A stretch of DNA of 64,000 nt from JABMQW01 sp964439935 (GTDB taxonomy: Bacteria > Fidelibacterota > Marinisomatia > Marinisomatales > TCS56), in NCBI GenBank assembly GCA_964439935.1, contig CAYTPW010000014.1:1-64000 (forward strand). Reading direction: 5' to 3'. The number at the start of each line of letters is the position of its first letter. Position 1 is the stretch's first letter. Positions 37,501 to 46,167 of this stretch are shown in pieces. Under the pieces are notes generated by a model. That model saw only the letters and a program-made list of their open reading frames with translations, ran no database searches and was not told the DNA's origin. The translations under genes and the position numbers were made by a program.

Positions 37501-38287
37501 CGATCTGACCGCATTGGACCAGTCCATTACCAATATATGCCTGAATTCCCGCGATGCCATGCCTGATGGCGGTAACCTCCTGATCCAGACCCGTAACGTG
37601 ACCATCGATAACCACTACTGTCGCAATCACGCAGAGGCCAGCCCCGGGGATTTTGTCCTAATGAAGATCACCGATGACGGGATCGGTATGGACAGTGAAA
37701 CCGCTAAAATCATTTTCGAACCATTTTTCACCACCAAAGAGACTGGTAAAGGAACCGGTTTGGGTCTGTCGATGGTCTATGGCCTGGTAAAACAACACAA
37801 TGGTTTCATTGAGTGTGAAAGTAAACCGGGAAAAGGAACCAGCATATCAATCTATTTTCCAGTCCAGACTGATGAGGTAACGCAAGCCATGCCGGATAGC
37901 GAAGCAGTAATTCCGGGTGGTTCGGAAACATTATTGCTGGTGGAGGATGATAGCGATTTACTGGCAATCATGCAGGATATCCTGGGAGATTACGGTTATC
38001 AGGTGTTGACAGCGAAGAATGGAATGGAAGCCATTAAGCAATATGATTTAAATAAGGCTGTGATCAAATTGATAATCAGTGATATCGTCATGCCAGGTAT
38101 GGGTGGAGCCCAACTCTACAATAACATTCACACCCAAGACCCGAATATTAGATTTTTATTCATAACCGGCTACGCGTTGGATAAAACATTCAATTCAAAT
38201 ATCAAAGAAGAACACCTTGATCTGATTTATAAACCATTCAGAAAAGAAGCAATCGCTAAAAAGGTACGGGAGATACTGGAGCGATAA
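34502..38287 (+). CDS. multi-PAS/GAF hybrid histidine kinase
   Basis: 1261 residues, no membrane segment. In order: PAS (about 25-140), PAS (145-270), GAF (285-435), PAS (445-565), GAF-like (575-745), PAS (755-880), HisKA with ESIGHLAGGIAHDFNNML, HATPase_c with SRDAMPDGGNLLI, DDGIGMD and GKGTGLGLSMVYGLVKQ, and a receiver (1135-1260) with LVEDDSD, phospho-Asp in IISDIVMPGMGG and YKPFRK. No output domain, so it probably passes phosphate to a separate regulator. It is a paralogue of the next gene, 20 bp downstream. Confidence 0.92.
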   Translation: MTAPNTDSEISPTTPSEQAQQEIMQLRKLVDRYEQILLNVNEGFIYVSRTGTVLNANQELHKIANTPADSLIGKNVFTLIKQLLQPKQVKTITKMVKDALSGKQINAFELSFQDRILEISARYEANIDGITGIIRDITQRKQREAELQKTEALYRSLFENAPIMYVTTINVGGWPIISECNNVFISQLGYSREQVIGQQIDIFYTAASTEQLYTGGGYQRALNGDFDLEERDFITNQGKIIHSLIRSIPDLDEDGNTCGTRTLYLDISKRKKAEQKLEQAIKIESVLFKIVQASEIAPNLESLFQVVHKELSVIFDTSNFFITLYDQGKDLLSFPVWADEKDQHPDSTPPGKGAVAYVIKKGCTQLLTKKTLKSLADKGEMKIIGSSPTLWLGVPLQIDNDIIGVMAIYRYDSKISISNHDREVLEFVAGQISKTIAKKQADVALSESEGRFRSLYENSTIGLYRTTPAGEILLANPTLVNMMGYDTLAELQKSNLEDGSFFRYKTRADFKKSLEKSGEIRGYESTWIKRNGLSFQVRESTRAIRDKNGIIKYFEGTVEDITANKHREQLFEVLNKIALAVELTFDLDEIFNTVNIEFKKLGFHYILLENAPDSSYLQIKYHRYNSKVVKIGERLLGLKTLGYKVPVQQSDILKQIIQKKQTIFITDTQGGLAQTLPERRSHQAGKLIKILKASLAIAAPLIVEEQVRGILLVMSSKLTEKDIPAVSIFARQIAASWYRAQLFDKARREISERAHAEEALQISEEKYRTIIENTREGIFIFQNNKIEFCNHQFTVMFDLKNPGDLDSDQIELMLSDDYIDKINDLQKSKNSADTEIVQIICKMETIEGESFDAEAQGSYIIYNDQPAIQGVVRDISEKISLEEQLRQSQKMESIGHLAGGIAHDFNNMLGGIIGFAELALKHISDTEYVGTHLGNIIRKCDDTSQLVLQLLAFSRKQILDIQPLHLNSVIIGSLKFMQRVIGENIVITQDFDNNISIIHADLTALDQSITNICLNSRDAMPDGGNLLIQTRNVTIDNHYCRNHAEASPGDFVLMKITDDGIGMDSETAKIIFEPFFTTKETGKGTGLGLSMVYGLVKQHNGFIECESKPGKGTSISIYFPVQTDEVTQAMPDSEAVIPGGSETLLLVEDDSDLLAIMQDILGDYGYQVLTAKNGMEAIKQYDLNKAVIKLIISDIVMPGMGGAQLYNNIHTQDPNIRFLFITGYALDKTFNSNIKEEHLDLIYKPFRKEAIAKKVREILER

Positions 38288-38307
38288 TTTGAATGAAGTC
38301 GATATAG

Positions 38308-41300
38308 ATGAAGAAAAGTACCACGGCTGAATCAAAGCAATCCGTCCATAGTTCTACTGCCAAAAAACAAATAGCCGATCTGCAAAAGGCTTTAGACAAC
38401 CAGCAGGATATAACCAAACATTTACAAAACCTGGTTGAGCGCTATGAAACAATATTCAACAATTCCAGCGATGGGATTTTTTATACCGATAATAACGGAA
38501 TCGTTCTGAATATTAATTCGGAATTCTCATATATCACTGGAATCCCTGACACAGAGCTAATCGGTAAAAATGCCATTGATCTGGTAAAGCGTTATTTAAC
38601 GTCTGGCCAGTTTAACTCGATTGTTCCTCTGGTTACGCAAGCACTATCTGGTAAACAGATAGATAAATTTGAATTAACATTCCAAGAAAAAATTCTGGAA
38701 ATATCCGTGCATATTTCAGCAGATCAAGCAGGTATAACCGGCTTTATTCGGGACATAACTGAAGACCGCGATACCCTGAAAGCACTATCTGAGAGTGAAC
38801 GGCGTTATCATATGATTATTGAACACGCCGGTGATGCCCTGATCATGGCTGATTTTAACGGCAATATTATTGAGGTTAATAAACGTGCCTGTGAAAGCCT
38901 GGGTTACAGCCGTGAAGAATTACTGCAGTTTAAGGTTGGTGATTTAGATCAGCAACCGATCGATTATGACCAGCAAAAAACGATCTGGGAAAAGTTAATC
39001 CCGGGACAACCGGTAACGATTGAAAGTACCCATCGACACAAAGACGGTTATGATTTTCCGGTAGAAATACGAGTTGATGTCCTGGAAATGGATGGTGAAA
39101 AAGTCATCTTAGGTGTTGCCCGTGATATAACTCAACGTAAGCAGATCGAAGATGAGTTGCGAAAACTCTCCAGAGCTGTTGAACAAAGTCCGGTTTCAAT
39201 AATAATTACTGATCTCAATGGGATCATAGAATACGTTAATCCAAAATTTGAAGAATTAACCGGCTACTCATTTGAAGAAGCAGTTGGCAATAGTCCAAGA
39301 TTTTTAAAGTCCGGTTTACAATCAAATGAGTATTATAAGGAATTGTGGGATACGATTAGCCGTGGAGAAAAGTGGCGGGGAGAATTTGCCAATAAAACGA
39401 AAAACGGTGAAATTTATTGGGAAGCCGCAACAATATCGCCAATAATTAATGATCAGAATGAAATAACCCATTACATTGCTATAAAGGAGGATATTACCGA
39501 GCAAAAGCAGGCTGAGGAAGTGCGGATTAATCTGGAAACCCGCTGGAAAAATATTATCGAATCCGCTCCAATGGGAATGCATTTCTATGAGCTAAAAAAT
39601 GACGATAAACTAGTGTTTGTTGGATTTAACCCGGCCGCCAACAGGATTCTGGGCATTGACAATCAGCAGTTTATTGGCAAAACAATCGAAGAAGCTTTCC
39701 CGCCGCTAATTAATACGGAGGTGCCAAAACGATACAGCTTAGCGGCTCAGAAAGGTGAAAGTTGGCACACCGACCAGATTGACTATGAAAAGGGCAAGGT
39801 TAAAGGCGCCTTCGAGGTACATGCTTTTCAAACTTCACCCGGAAAAATGACAGCCATGTTTTTAGATGTGACTAAACAAAAACAGGTTGAAGAAACAATT
39901 CGCCATAGTGAACAAAAATTCCGTGATATGGCCGAACTCCTTCCGGAAACAATCTATGAATGCGATCTTCAGGGCAAGTTAACATTTTTCAATGAAGCCG
40001 CCTTATTGAGGTTCGGCTATATATCCGAAGATATGGAATCTGAATTTAATGTTTTTCAAATGTTAATAGCGGAGGATCGGGATAGAGCCCAGGATAGTTT
40101 TACTCGTATTATAGACGGTGAAAAGATTGAGCCCGAGCAATATACTGCGATACGAAAAGATGGCACTTCTTTTCCGGTTATTGTGTATTCCTCATCCATA
40201 ATCCAGGAGGACCAGCCGACGGGTTTACGCGGAATTGTTGTTGATATTACCGGAAGAGTATCAGCGGAAAAAGCATTGGCCGAATCGAACCGGGAACTTA
40301 TTCAACAACGAAATATGTTCATCAGCGGTCCTGCCGTAATTATTAAATGGCAGACTAGCGGTTCAGAACCGGTGGAATATGTCTCGGCAAACGTCCAAGA
40401 CGTATTGGGATATACTGTCGATGAATTAATTTCCGGCCAGGTCATTTATAAGGACATAGTCCCGGAAGATGACTGGGAAAAACTTTCGGCGGAGGTTAAG
40501 ATTCACACGGAGCGGCGGTCAACCAGTTTTGAGCAAACTCCCTATCGTATTCAAAAAAAGGACGGACAGTATATCTGGGTTGCCGACTATACGACTGTTA
40601 TCAGAGATGAAAAAGGTAAAGTGATAAATTATCTTGGGTATATCATCGATATCTCCAATCAAAAAAACGCTCAAAATGCCCTGGTTGAAAGTGAAGCCAG
40701 ATACCGGCAGGTGATCAACAATTCTCTCGAAGGCATTTTTATCCATCAGAATAATAGAATCCAATTCTGCAACCAGCAATTTGCTCAAATGTTTGGTTTC
40801 GATCATTATAAACAAGCGCTTGGATTTAATATTGAGGATCTGGTCAGCAAGAATAGCTGGGAAAAGGTCAACCGGGCCGTGAAATTACGTATAACCGGAG
40901 AAGAAGATATTGCCCATTACACTTTTCGTGCTCGTAAGATAGATGGGACTGAATTCGAAGTTGAAGCATTAGGAAGCAGAATAATCTACCAGGGAAAGCC
41001 AGCTGTCCAGGGAGTGTTGCGGGACGTTTCCGAAAAAGCCAACCTGGAAGCTCAGTTGCAGCAAGCTCAGAAAATGGAAGCAATCGGTCAATTGGCTGGC
41101 GGTGTAGCTCATGATTTTAATAATATGTTGGGCGGTATTATCGGCTATACCGAACTGGCTCTCAGCCGGATCGATGATCATGAATCAGTCAATAAATATC
41201 TAAAATATATTATCGAAAAATGCGACAATACAGCAGTTCTAGTCCGTCAATTACTTGCTTTTAGCCGTCGCCAGGTATTACATATCAGTCAATTGAACCT

Positions 41301-42189
41301 GAATTCAAACATAAATGATTCCATGCGTTTTTTACGGCGCGTTATCGGGGAACATATTAAGGTTACCATGAACCTGGCAGAAAACCTGTCAGTTATTAAC
41401 GCTGATCCTACAGCTATTGATCAGATAATTACCAATTTGTGTATCAATGCCCGGGATGCCTTGACCGATGGCGGGAATATAAAAATTACCACGCAAAATG
41501 TACATTCAAGCGAAATATCCAACCTCAACCTGCCTGAAATTGAACCGCAATATTATGTATCTCTATCAATAGCCGATGATGGCGTTGGGATGGATGAAGA
41601 AACCTTAATCCATATATTCGAACCTTTTTTCACTACTAAAACCATGGGGCAGGGTACCGGTTTAGGGTTGGCAATGGTCTATGGATTAGTCAAACAACAT
41701 AACGGTCATATCGAATGTACAAGTGATATCGGGTTGGGATCGGCTTTCGATTTGTATTTTCCCGCCGTAACCGATGATTATCTACAAGAGGAAATTTGGG
41801 AGGAGGACGATGCTCGGGGCGGGAATGAAACACTGCTACTAGTTGAGGACGATATTGATTTGCTCAAGATTACTAAAACCGCACTGGAAAAATTCGGTTA
41901 TACAGTGATAGCGGCGGGTGACGGAAAAGAAGCCCTACATAAATTTGAGCGTGGAATAACGGATATCAGTTTAGTAATCAGCGATATTGTCATGCCTGAA
42001 ATGGGTGGATTAGAACTTTTTGATGAAATCCATAATCAGGCACCTGAAATCAAATTCCTGTTCATCAGCGGCTATGCCCCCAGCGCTGCTTACATCCAGT
42101 ATGCAAACCGACCGGAAATTGAATTATTGCAGAAACCTTATCGTAAATCGATCATCGCCCAAAAAATCAGAAAATTGTTGGATCAATAG
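38308..42189 (+). CDS. multi-PAS hybrid histidine kinase (paralogue of the upstream gene)
   Basis: 1293 residues. An N-terminal coiled coil (15-45) precedes about seven PAS/PAC modules (45-920), each ending in a variant of RDITERKQAE. HisKA (EAIGQLAGGVAHDFNNMLGG), HATPase_c (NARDALTDGGNIKI, ADDGVGMD, GQGTGLGLAMVYGLVKQ) and a receiver (LVEDDIDLL, ISDIVMPEMGGLEL, LQKPYRK) follow. N-terminal PAS and C-terminal kinase-receiver parts match the upstream kinase; the middle sensors differ (PAS instead of GAF), so the pair arose by duplication and domain shuffling. Signals are unknown. Confidence 0.92.
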   Translation: MKKSTTAESKQSVHSSTAKKQIADLQKALDNQQDITKHLQNLVERYETIFNNSSDGIFYTDNNGIVLNINSEFSYITGIPDTELIGKNAIDLVKRYLTSGQFNSIVPLVTQALSGKQIDKFELTFQEKILEISVHISADQAGITGFIRDITEDRDTLKALSESERRYHMIIEHAGDALIMADFNGNIIEVNKRACESLGYSREELLQFKVGDLDQQPIDYDQQKTIWEKLIPGQPVTIESTHRHKDGYDFPVEIRVDVLEMDGEKVILGVARDITQRKQIEDELRKLSRAVEQSPVSIIITDLNGIIEYVNPKFEELTGYSFEEAVGNSPRFLKSGLQSNEYYKELWDTISRGEKWRGEFANKTKNGEIYWEAATISPIINDQNEITHYIAIKEDITEQKQAEEVRINLETRWKNIIESAPMGMHFYELKNDDKLVFVGFNPAANRILGIDNQQFIGKTIEEAFPPLINTEVPKRYSLAAQKGESWHTDQIDYEKGKVKGAFEVHAFQTSPGKMTAMFLDVTKQKQVEETIRHSEQKFRDMAELLPETIYECDLQGKLTFFNEAALLRFGYISEDMESEFNVFQMLIAEDRDRAQDSFTRIIDGEKIEPEQYTAIRKDGTSFPVIVYSSSIIQEDQPTGLRGIVVDITGRVSAEKALAESNRELIQQRNMFISGPAVIIKWQTSGSEPVEYVSANVQDVLGYTVDELISGQVIYKDIVPEDDWEKLSAEVKIHTERRSTSFEQTPYRIQKKDGQYIWVADYTTVIRDEKGKVINYLGYIIDISNQKNAQNALVESEARYRQVINNSLEGIFIHQNNRIQFCNQQFAQMFGFDHYKQALGFNIEDLVSKNSWEKVNRAVKLRITGEEDIAHYTFRARKIDGTEFEVEALGSRIIYQGKPAVQGVLRDVSEKANLEAQLQQAQKMEAIGQLAGGVAHDFNNMLGGIIGYTELALSRIDDHESVNKYLKYIIEKCDNTAVLVRQLLAFSRRQVLHISQLNLNSNINDSMRFLRRVIGEHIKVTMNLAENLSVINADPTAIDQIITNLCINARDALTDGGNIKITTQNVHSSEISNLNLPEIEPQYYVSLSIADDGVGMDEETLIHIFEPFFTTKTMGQGTGLGLAMVYGLVKQHNGHIECTSDIGLGSAFDLYFPAVTDDYLQEEIWEEDDARGGNETLLLVEDDIDLLKITKTALEKFGYTVIAAGDGKEALHKFERGITDISLVISDIVMPEMGGLELFDEIHNQAPEIKFLFISGYAPSAAYIQYANRPEIELLQKPYRKSIIAQKIRKLLDQ

Positions 42190-42851
42190 TAGCCGCACTC
42201 GTCGACAGAATCTGCTGAATTTCTACAAACCGTATTAATATCTTGTTTGGGGATCGATCTTACTTGTATAATAATGAATGTGAATATTATTTATTATCAG
42301 TTGTGCCACGCTATTCATAAAAATTTTACTCGATTTTTAGAATCTGAATAAAAAAAAGATCATCCGAGCTCCGGTATCAGTTATCTTTAATTAGTCGTGA
42401 TAACCTGCGGGCTTCATCTGTAATTGCATAGATTTACTCCGGCCGGCACCTTGTTGGGGTAATTGGGGATTTGGGAGGGGTATAAGGAAGGTCAAGGCAG
42501 AGACCAGTGCTCTACGAAATTGACAATTACCGGAGCTCAGATTCAATTATTGCGTGGAAACTAAATTATCAAATAACGATGTAAAAAGTTGTAAGATGCT
42601 TTTTAATATATTAGAGACAAATACTATGCCATTAGACCAACCAAATATAGTTCTGTGTCAGTAATAGCTATTGCTGGAATTAAGCTCATTAATTACTTCA
42701 GTTTAAGGCTTGATGCGATCTGGAATTAATTCAGGGTGGTTAGGGATGGATTATAAAGTTAACAGAAAAAATTTCCGGCCTGGTTAAGATTTGTAATTGT
42801 AAAGAATACCGGATTTTCCTCTAACAGCGGTTCGAGCTACAGTAAAAAATA
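42190..42851. other. 662-bp intergenic region without a recognisable gene
   Basis: Convergent spacer between the second hybrid kinase and the FlgM-like gene. It contains a weak hairpin near 42357-42391, a pair of 11-bp inverted repeats (GAGCTCCGGTA at 42366 and TACCGGAGCTC at 42528), a G-rich stretch at 42456-42482 and otherwise AT-rich DNA with stops in all frames. I see no tRNA or known RNA. Confidence 0.5.
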
Positions 42852-43370
42852 TTAATCGGTGCTGCGAATATCGTTCAATAACCGAGTGACTATTTCGGTC
42901 AGAACATCATCAGATTCATACTCGCCATTCCGGATTTTATGTTTGATTTCTTCCAGGCGTTTATCATCTGCGGCGGCTCTACGCTCCAGATTGGATTTTC
43001 GTTCTGACGTGAGTTTGATATTGGAAAATCCGGGCAGTGTTGCCAGAACATCGGCAATCTTATTCAATGTTTCCGGTTTAGAATAAAATCCGGAACTGAT
43101 TCGTTCCCGGATCACGTGGGCTGTTTTCTCATCTACCGTTTTCGATTGTGCCAAATCCAGCAGATAACGTTGAATCTCGGATTTCTCAATGGAAATCTTT
43201 CGGGCCTGTGATGAGATCTCGACCGTATCTTTAATTTTTAAACCATCACTGGATTTCCGACTCTCTCCGGACTTATCGGATCGGTCAGACTTTACGCGTT
43301 TGCTGGCATCCTCCCGTTCCAGACGTTTGGGATCTAGTGGCAATCCGGTGATACTTTTTACTGGCGTCAA
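42852..43370 (-). CDS. flgM: FlgM-like anti-sigma-28 protein with two C-terminal motifs
   Basis: 172 residues, about twice normal FlgM. Residues 45-115 follow the FlgM pattern: DTVEISSQARKI, a helical spacer, then KTAHVIRERISSGFYSKPE and a DVLA end. Residues 130-170 repeat the last part: RLEEIKHKIRNGEYESDDVL then VTRLLNDI. FlgM binds FliA and is exported after hook completion to release it. The gene ends the late operon fliS-fliD-flaG-chaperone and starts 5 bp after its neighbour. Function is inferred from motif and position. Confidence 0.6.
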   Translation of the reverse strand: MTPVKSITGLPLDPKRLEREDASKRVKSDRSDKSGESRKSSDGLKIKDTVEISSQARKISIEKSEIQRYLLDLAQSKTVDEKTAHVIRERISSGFYSKPETLNKIADVLATLPGFSNIKLTSERKSNLERRAAADDKRLEEIKHKIRNGEYESDDVLTEIVTRLLNDIRSTD

Positions 43371-43375
43371 AACAT

Positions 43376-43807
43376 CTACTCCTGAAGAATATTAATAATT
43401 CTGCTCTTCGAATGGGACTTATCCGCCAGAGCAGCTAAATCTTTCTGGCTCTCTTTTAATGAGCCTAATTCCTGGACACATTTTACCTTTAATGACTGGA
43501 GAGTGTCCATAATTTTTGCATCAATGCCAACCAGCATTTTTGCCAGATCATTGATCTCGGTTTTAATCTCATCCGGCCCAATAAACGAAAATGGGTCGCC
43601 GTCATAATAACCGCGGGCATGCTTATCCAATTCTTTTAATTCAGCAATCTTCTGTTCACGGAATACAAGTAAATCATAAATCGACTCGGTTGTCAGATCG
43701 CAGGATCGATCCAATACTTTCTGTGATTCACTTAAAATGATCTGAAAGCATTCCCGTTCCTGCCAAAGGAGATCGGCCAATTTATAATCTGAATGTTCCG
43801 GGTTCAT
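43376..43807 (-). CDS. FlgN/FliT-like flagellar export chaperone
   Basis: 143 residues, wholly helical with the length and charge pattern of FlgN/FliT chaperones: an N-terminal LLWQERECFQIILSES helix, LVFREQKIAELKELD in the middle and a long amphipathic C-terminal helix. These chaperones escort FlgK/FlgL (FlgN) or FliD (FliT). The neighbours fliD and flaG favour a FliT-like job, the following FlgM-like gene favours FlgN; the sequence alone does not decide. Confidence 0.6.
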   Translation of the reverse strand: MNPEHSDYKLADLLWQERECFQIILSESQKVLDRSCDLTTESIYDLLVFREQKIAELKELDKHARGYYDGDPFSFIGPDEIKTEINDLAKMLVGIDAKIMDTLQSLKVKCVQELGSLKESQKDLAALADKSHSKSRIINILQE

Positions 43808-43810
43808 GTT

Positions 43811-44164
43811 TCAAATCTCCTGGTGAAAGATGATTCCTACCATCGCCTTCATTGTCCGTGCCAGGCGGATCATTTCTTTTGGGGGAATTTGACGGATCAT
43901 TTCGCCAGTTTCCCGATTTTTCACAATTATCACCTGCCTACCACTTTCCTTATCAACTGAAAAGGAAAGATCGGTGCTCATCGTTTTGGTGAATTCATTA
44001 ATATTATTCACTACTTCATTAAAATCTACTGACTGAGCAACCTGCCCATCCTGAGCTTTTTTTGGTTTTTCTCCCCCGGGTTTAGGTACGGCCGGGATCA
44101 CGGGTCGAATTGGTTTTCCTTCCCATTGTGGAGATGCGACTGTACTGGATTCTATTTTTTCCAT
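43811..44164 (-). CDS. flaG: FlaG family protein
   Basis: 117 residues. A proline/lysine-rich N-terminus precedes the FlaG domain: LSFSVDKESGRQVIIVKNRE, then TGEMIRQIPPKEMIRLA. FlaG influences filament length in several polar flagellates. It sits 21 bp after fliD and 3 bp before the chaperone gene, the usual surroundings. Confidence 0.88.
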   Translation of the reverse strand: MEKIESSTVASPQWEGKPIRPVIPAVPKPGGEKPKKAQDGQVAQSVDFNEVVNNINEFTKTMSTDLSFSVDKESGRQVIIVKNRETGEMIRQIPPKEMIRLARTMKAMVGIIFHQEI

Positions 44165-44185
44165 ATCTGACCTCTCAACTTACAA

Positions 44186-45673
44186 TTAGCTAGCCGCCGT
44201 AAATGAGGTAAAAAAGGATTGCTGTGATGCTACTCTAGCCATCATTTCCTGCAAACGAGCAAATTCATCGCGCAGTTGGGCTTCCTTTTTAACCAGGCGT
44301 TCTTCAACAAATTCTATTCTGTCATTAAGATAAATCAGTTGCGTCTCGATATTATTTTTACTGCCATCAATTGTGCCACCAGTTTTAACAAAACTCTCTA
44401 AATAGCTTTCCGTCTGGGTAGCAATTCCATCGGATGCCCTGAAAATATCGGCAATATTATTGGAGTTTGACTCCAGGGCTTCGGTAAACTTTTCCAAGTC
44501 CTTGATTGATAATTTTCCCGAATCGTCGGCTTCAATTCCAATATTATACAAACGTGTAAAAGACTGCGAGGCTGCACCGGTTACCTCCTGGCGGATGATA
44601 TCACGTAAATCAACTATCATATTCTTGTAGATCAAATCACGAGCTAATTGTCCCTTATCGTCTGAGACGATAGCTCCGGATGTTTGATCTTTAAGATAAC
44701 TGAGACTTTCATTATAGACTTCCAGGAAACCGTTCACCTCTCCCTTCACCGTTTCAACATCAGCATTAATGGTTGCTGTTTCGGTCGTAGCAAATGTATC
44801 CAGTAATTGCAGTGTAACGCCGCTGATCGCATCGGTAACATTATTTGAATTGCGATAGAACGTCAAACCATCAATCGTCATTTTCGCATTCAAGAGACTA
44901 TCGGTAGTACCCGTTCCAACCTGGGTGATCCAACCCCCCGCTGTACCGCTGGTCTGAGATGCACTGTTGACTTCCATTGTTGTCAGCAGCGAATCGCCGC
45001 TGTCGGTGAAATCCATCCGGTATGTGTAACCTGAATTCTCACTTCTGAATACCAGCCGTGATTTTCCGCTTTCTTCTGTTACTACACTTACATGAATTAC
45101 TTCGTCACTGTCGATAGTTTCAGCAACAACTGCATCGGACATGGCCGTATTGATGGCATTGGCAATGTCCAGTAATACTTCATCATCAGTTTTAGCAAAA
45201 GTGGTGGAGTCCACTGTCACAGATATTGATTCACGGTTATCAGCATCAGCATCTGTTGGATGTCCTACTTCAACACTGAAGATCTGATCGGTGGTAAAAC
45301 CGGTGAAACTGGTATCAGTGTCAGTGTACTGATTTGATACCCGTGTATCGGAGGCCGCCAGGCGATCTACAGACAGGGAATGATTGCCAAGCTCAGCCGA
45401 GGCACCGGCGCTGGCAGTGAATTTATCGCTGTCACTGACTGTTGCCTTTTTGGTCGCAAAATAATTGGTTATTTCGTCTGTCAACAGTTCAGCTTTAGAT
45501 TGCAGGGCTGTTAATTTAGAGTCCAGGTCCGTCAGGGTTGATCGTCTGTTTTCCAGATCATCCCGGCGGGTTTCCAGTGCAACTTTTGGCTTTCGCTCAT
45601 TTTGCATATAAACCTGAACCAGATAATCGATCTGCTCAGATGAATTATATGCTGTTGTAATGTCGATCGCCAT
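44186..45673 (-). CDS. fliD: filament cap protein FliD (HAP2)
   Basis: 495 residues. The N-terminal FliD domain (SEQIDYLVQVYMQNERKPKV then LDSKLTALQSKAELL) and the C-terminal domain (YNIGIEADDSGKLSIKDLEK, then ERLVKKEAQLRDEFARLQEM) flank a beta-rich middle. FliD caps the filament and promotes flagellin folding. It follows fliS by 7 bp; FliD before FliS is more common, so the reversed order is a small oddity. Confidence 0.93.
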   Translation of the reverse strand: MAIDITTAYNSSEQIDYLVQVYMQNERKPKVALETRRDDLENRRSTLTDLDSKLTALQSKAELLTDEITNYFATKKATVSDSDKFTASAGASAELGNHSLSVDRLAASDTRVSNQYTDTDTSFTGFTTDQIFSVEVGHPTDADADNRESISVTVDSTTFAKTDDEVLLDIANAINTAMSDAVVAETIDSDEVIHVSVVTEESGKSRLVFRSENSGYTYRMDFTDSGDSLLTTMEVNSASQTSGTAGGWITQVGTGTTDSLLNAKMTIDGLTFYRNSNNVTDAISGVTLQLLDTFATTETATINADVETVKGEVNGFLEVYNESLSYLKDQTSGAIVSDDKGQLARDLIYKNMIVDLRDIIRQEVTGAASQSFTRLYNIGIEADDSGKLSIKDLEKFTEALESNSNNIADIFRASDGIATQTESYLESFVKTGGTIDGSKNNIETQLIYLNDRIEFVEERLVKKEAQLRDEFARLQEMMARVASQQSFFTSFTAAS

Positions 45674-45680
45674 CGTAATT

Positions 45681-46007
45681 CTATTCGACCTGCATGGCAG
45701 ACGCCCAGGTCTTTTTAATATCGGTTAATAATTTTTGCGCATCTTTGAACTGGTCTTTATGGATCTGATTTAGGATATAACGGTAAATCTTGAAGAATGT
45801 AAGCGACTGTTCCTTGTAGTCAAAATTCAGTGAATTGATCAATTCCTGCACGGCCTGGGCAGCCTTTATCCGGTCCTCTTTGGCACATGATGATATGGCG
45901 ATATCATAGATATAGGAGATGAGCTGTTCCGGGCTGGCAGTCATCACCTTCTGCATCAAGTATGGATTGACGTTATTGCGCTTCTGTGTCATTGATTGTG
46001 GGTACAT
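45681..46007 (-). CDS. fliS: flagellin chaperone FliS
   Basis: 108 residues, four-helix bundle type. Recognisable parts are NPYLMQKVMTASPEQLISYI near the start, the middle helix QAVQELINSLNF and IYRYILNQIHKDQFKDAQKL. FliS binds the C-terminal D0 helix of flagellin and delivers it to FlhA. The gene lies between flagellin 1 and fliD, separated from the flagellin by a terminator. Confidence 0.92.
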   Translation of the reverse strand: MYPQSMTQKRNNVNPYLMQKVMTASPEQLISYIYDIAISSCAKEDRIKAAQAVQELINSLNFDYKEQSLTFFKIYRYILNQIHKDQFKDAQKLLTDIKKTWASAMQVE

Positions 46008-46123
46008 TAATCCTAGCTCCTAACATTTGTTCAACTACTGTGCCATTACTTCACTAACAGGAAGGTCATATTTTTTTCCCTGTAATTCTTCACCGCTGCC
46101 TTGCATCTCACTACTATAAACAA

Positions 46124-46154
46124 TTCGGGGTGGGAATTAATTTCCCACCCCGAA
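46124..46154 (-). terminator. intrinsic terminator of flagellin 1
   Basis: A perfect 13-bp stem (TTCGGGGTGGGAA / TTCCCACCCCGAA) with a 5-base loop, followed on the minus strand by TTGTTTATAG. It begins 14 bp after the flagellin 1 stop, so fliS and later genes need readthrough or their own promoter. Confidence 0.85.
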
Positions 46155-46167
46155 CCGTTTTTACCAT

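Noticed and set aside
42395..42450. Short minus-strand frame reading IYAITDEARRLSRLIKDN
   Set aside because: It looks protein-like but is only 18 codons between stops, has no start or ribosome site, and cannot be tied to a family.
42456..42482. tRNA or G-quadruplex-like element in the G-rich stretch
   Set aside because: No cloverleaf can be folded around it, and the G-runs are too few and irregular for a confident quadruplex call.
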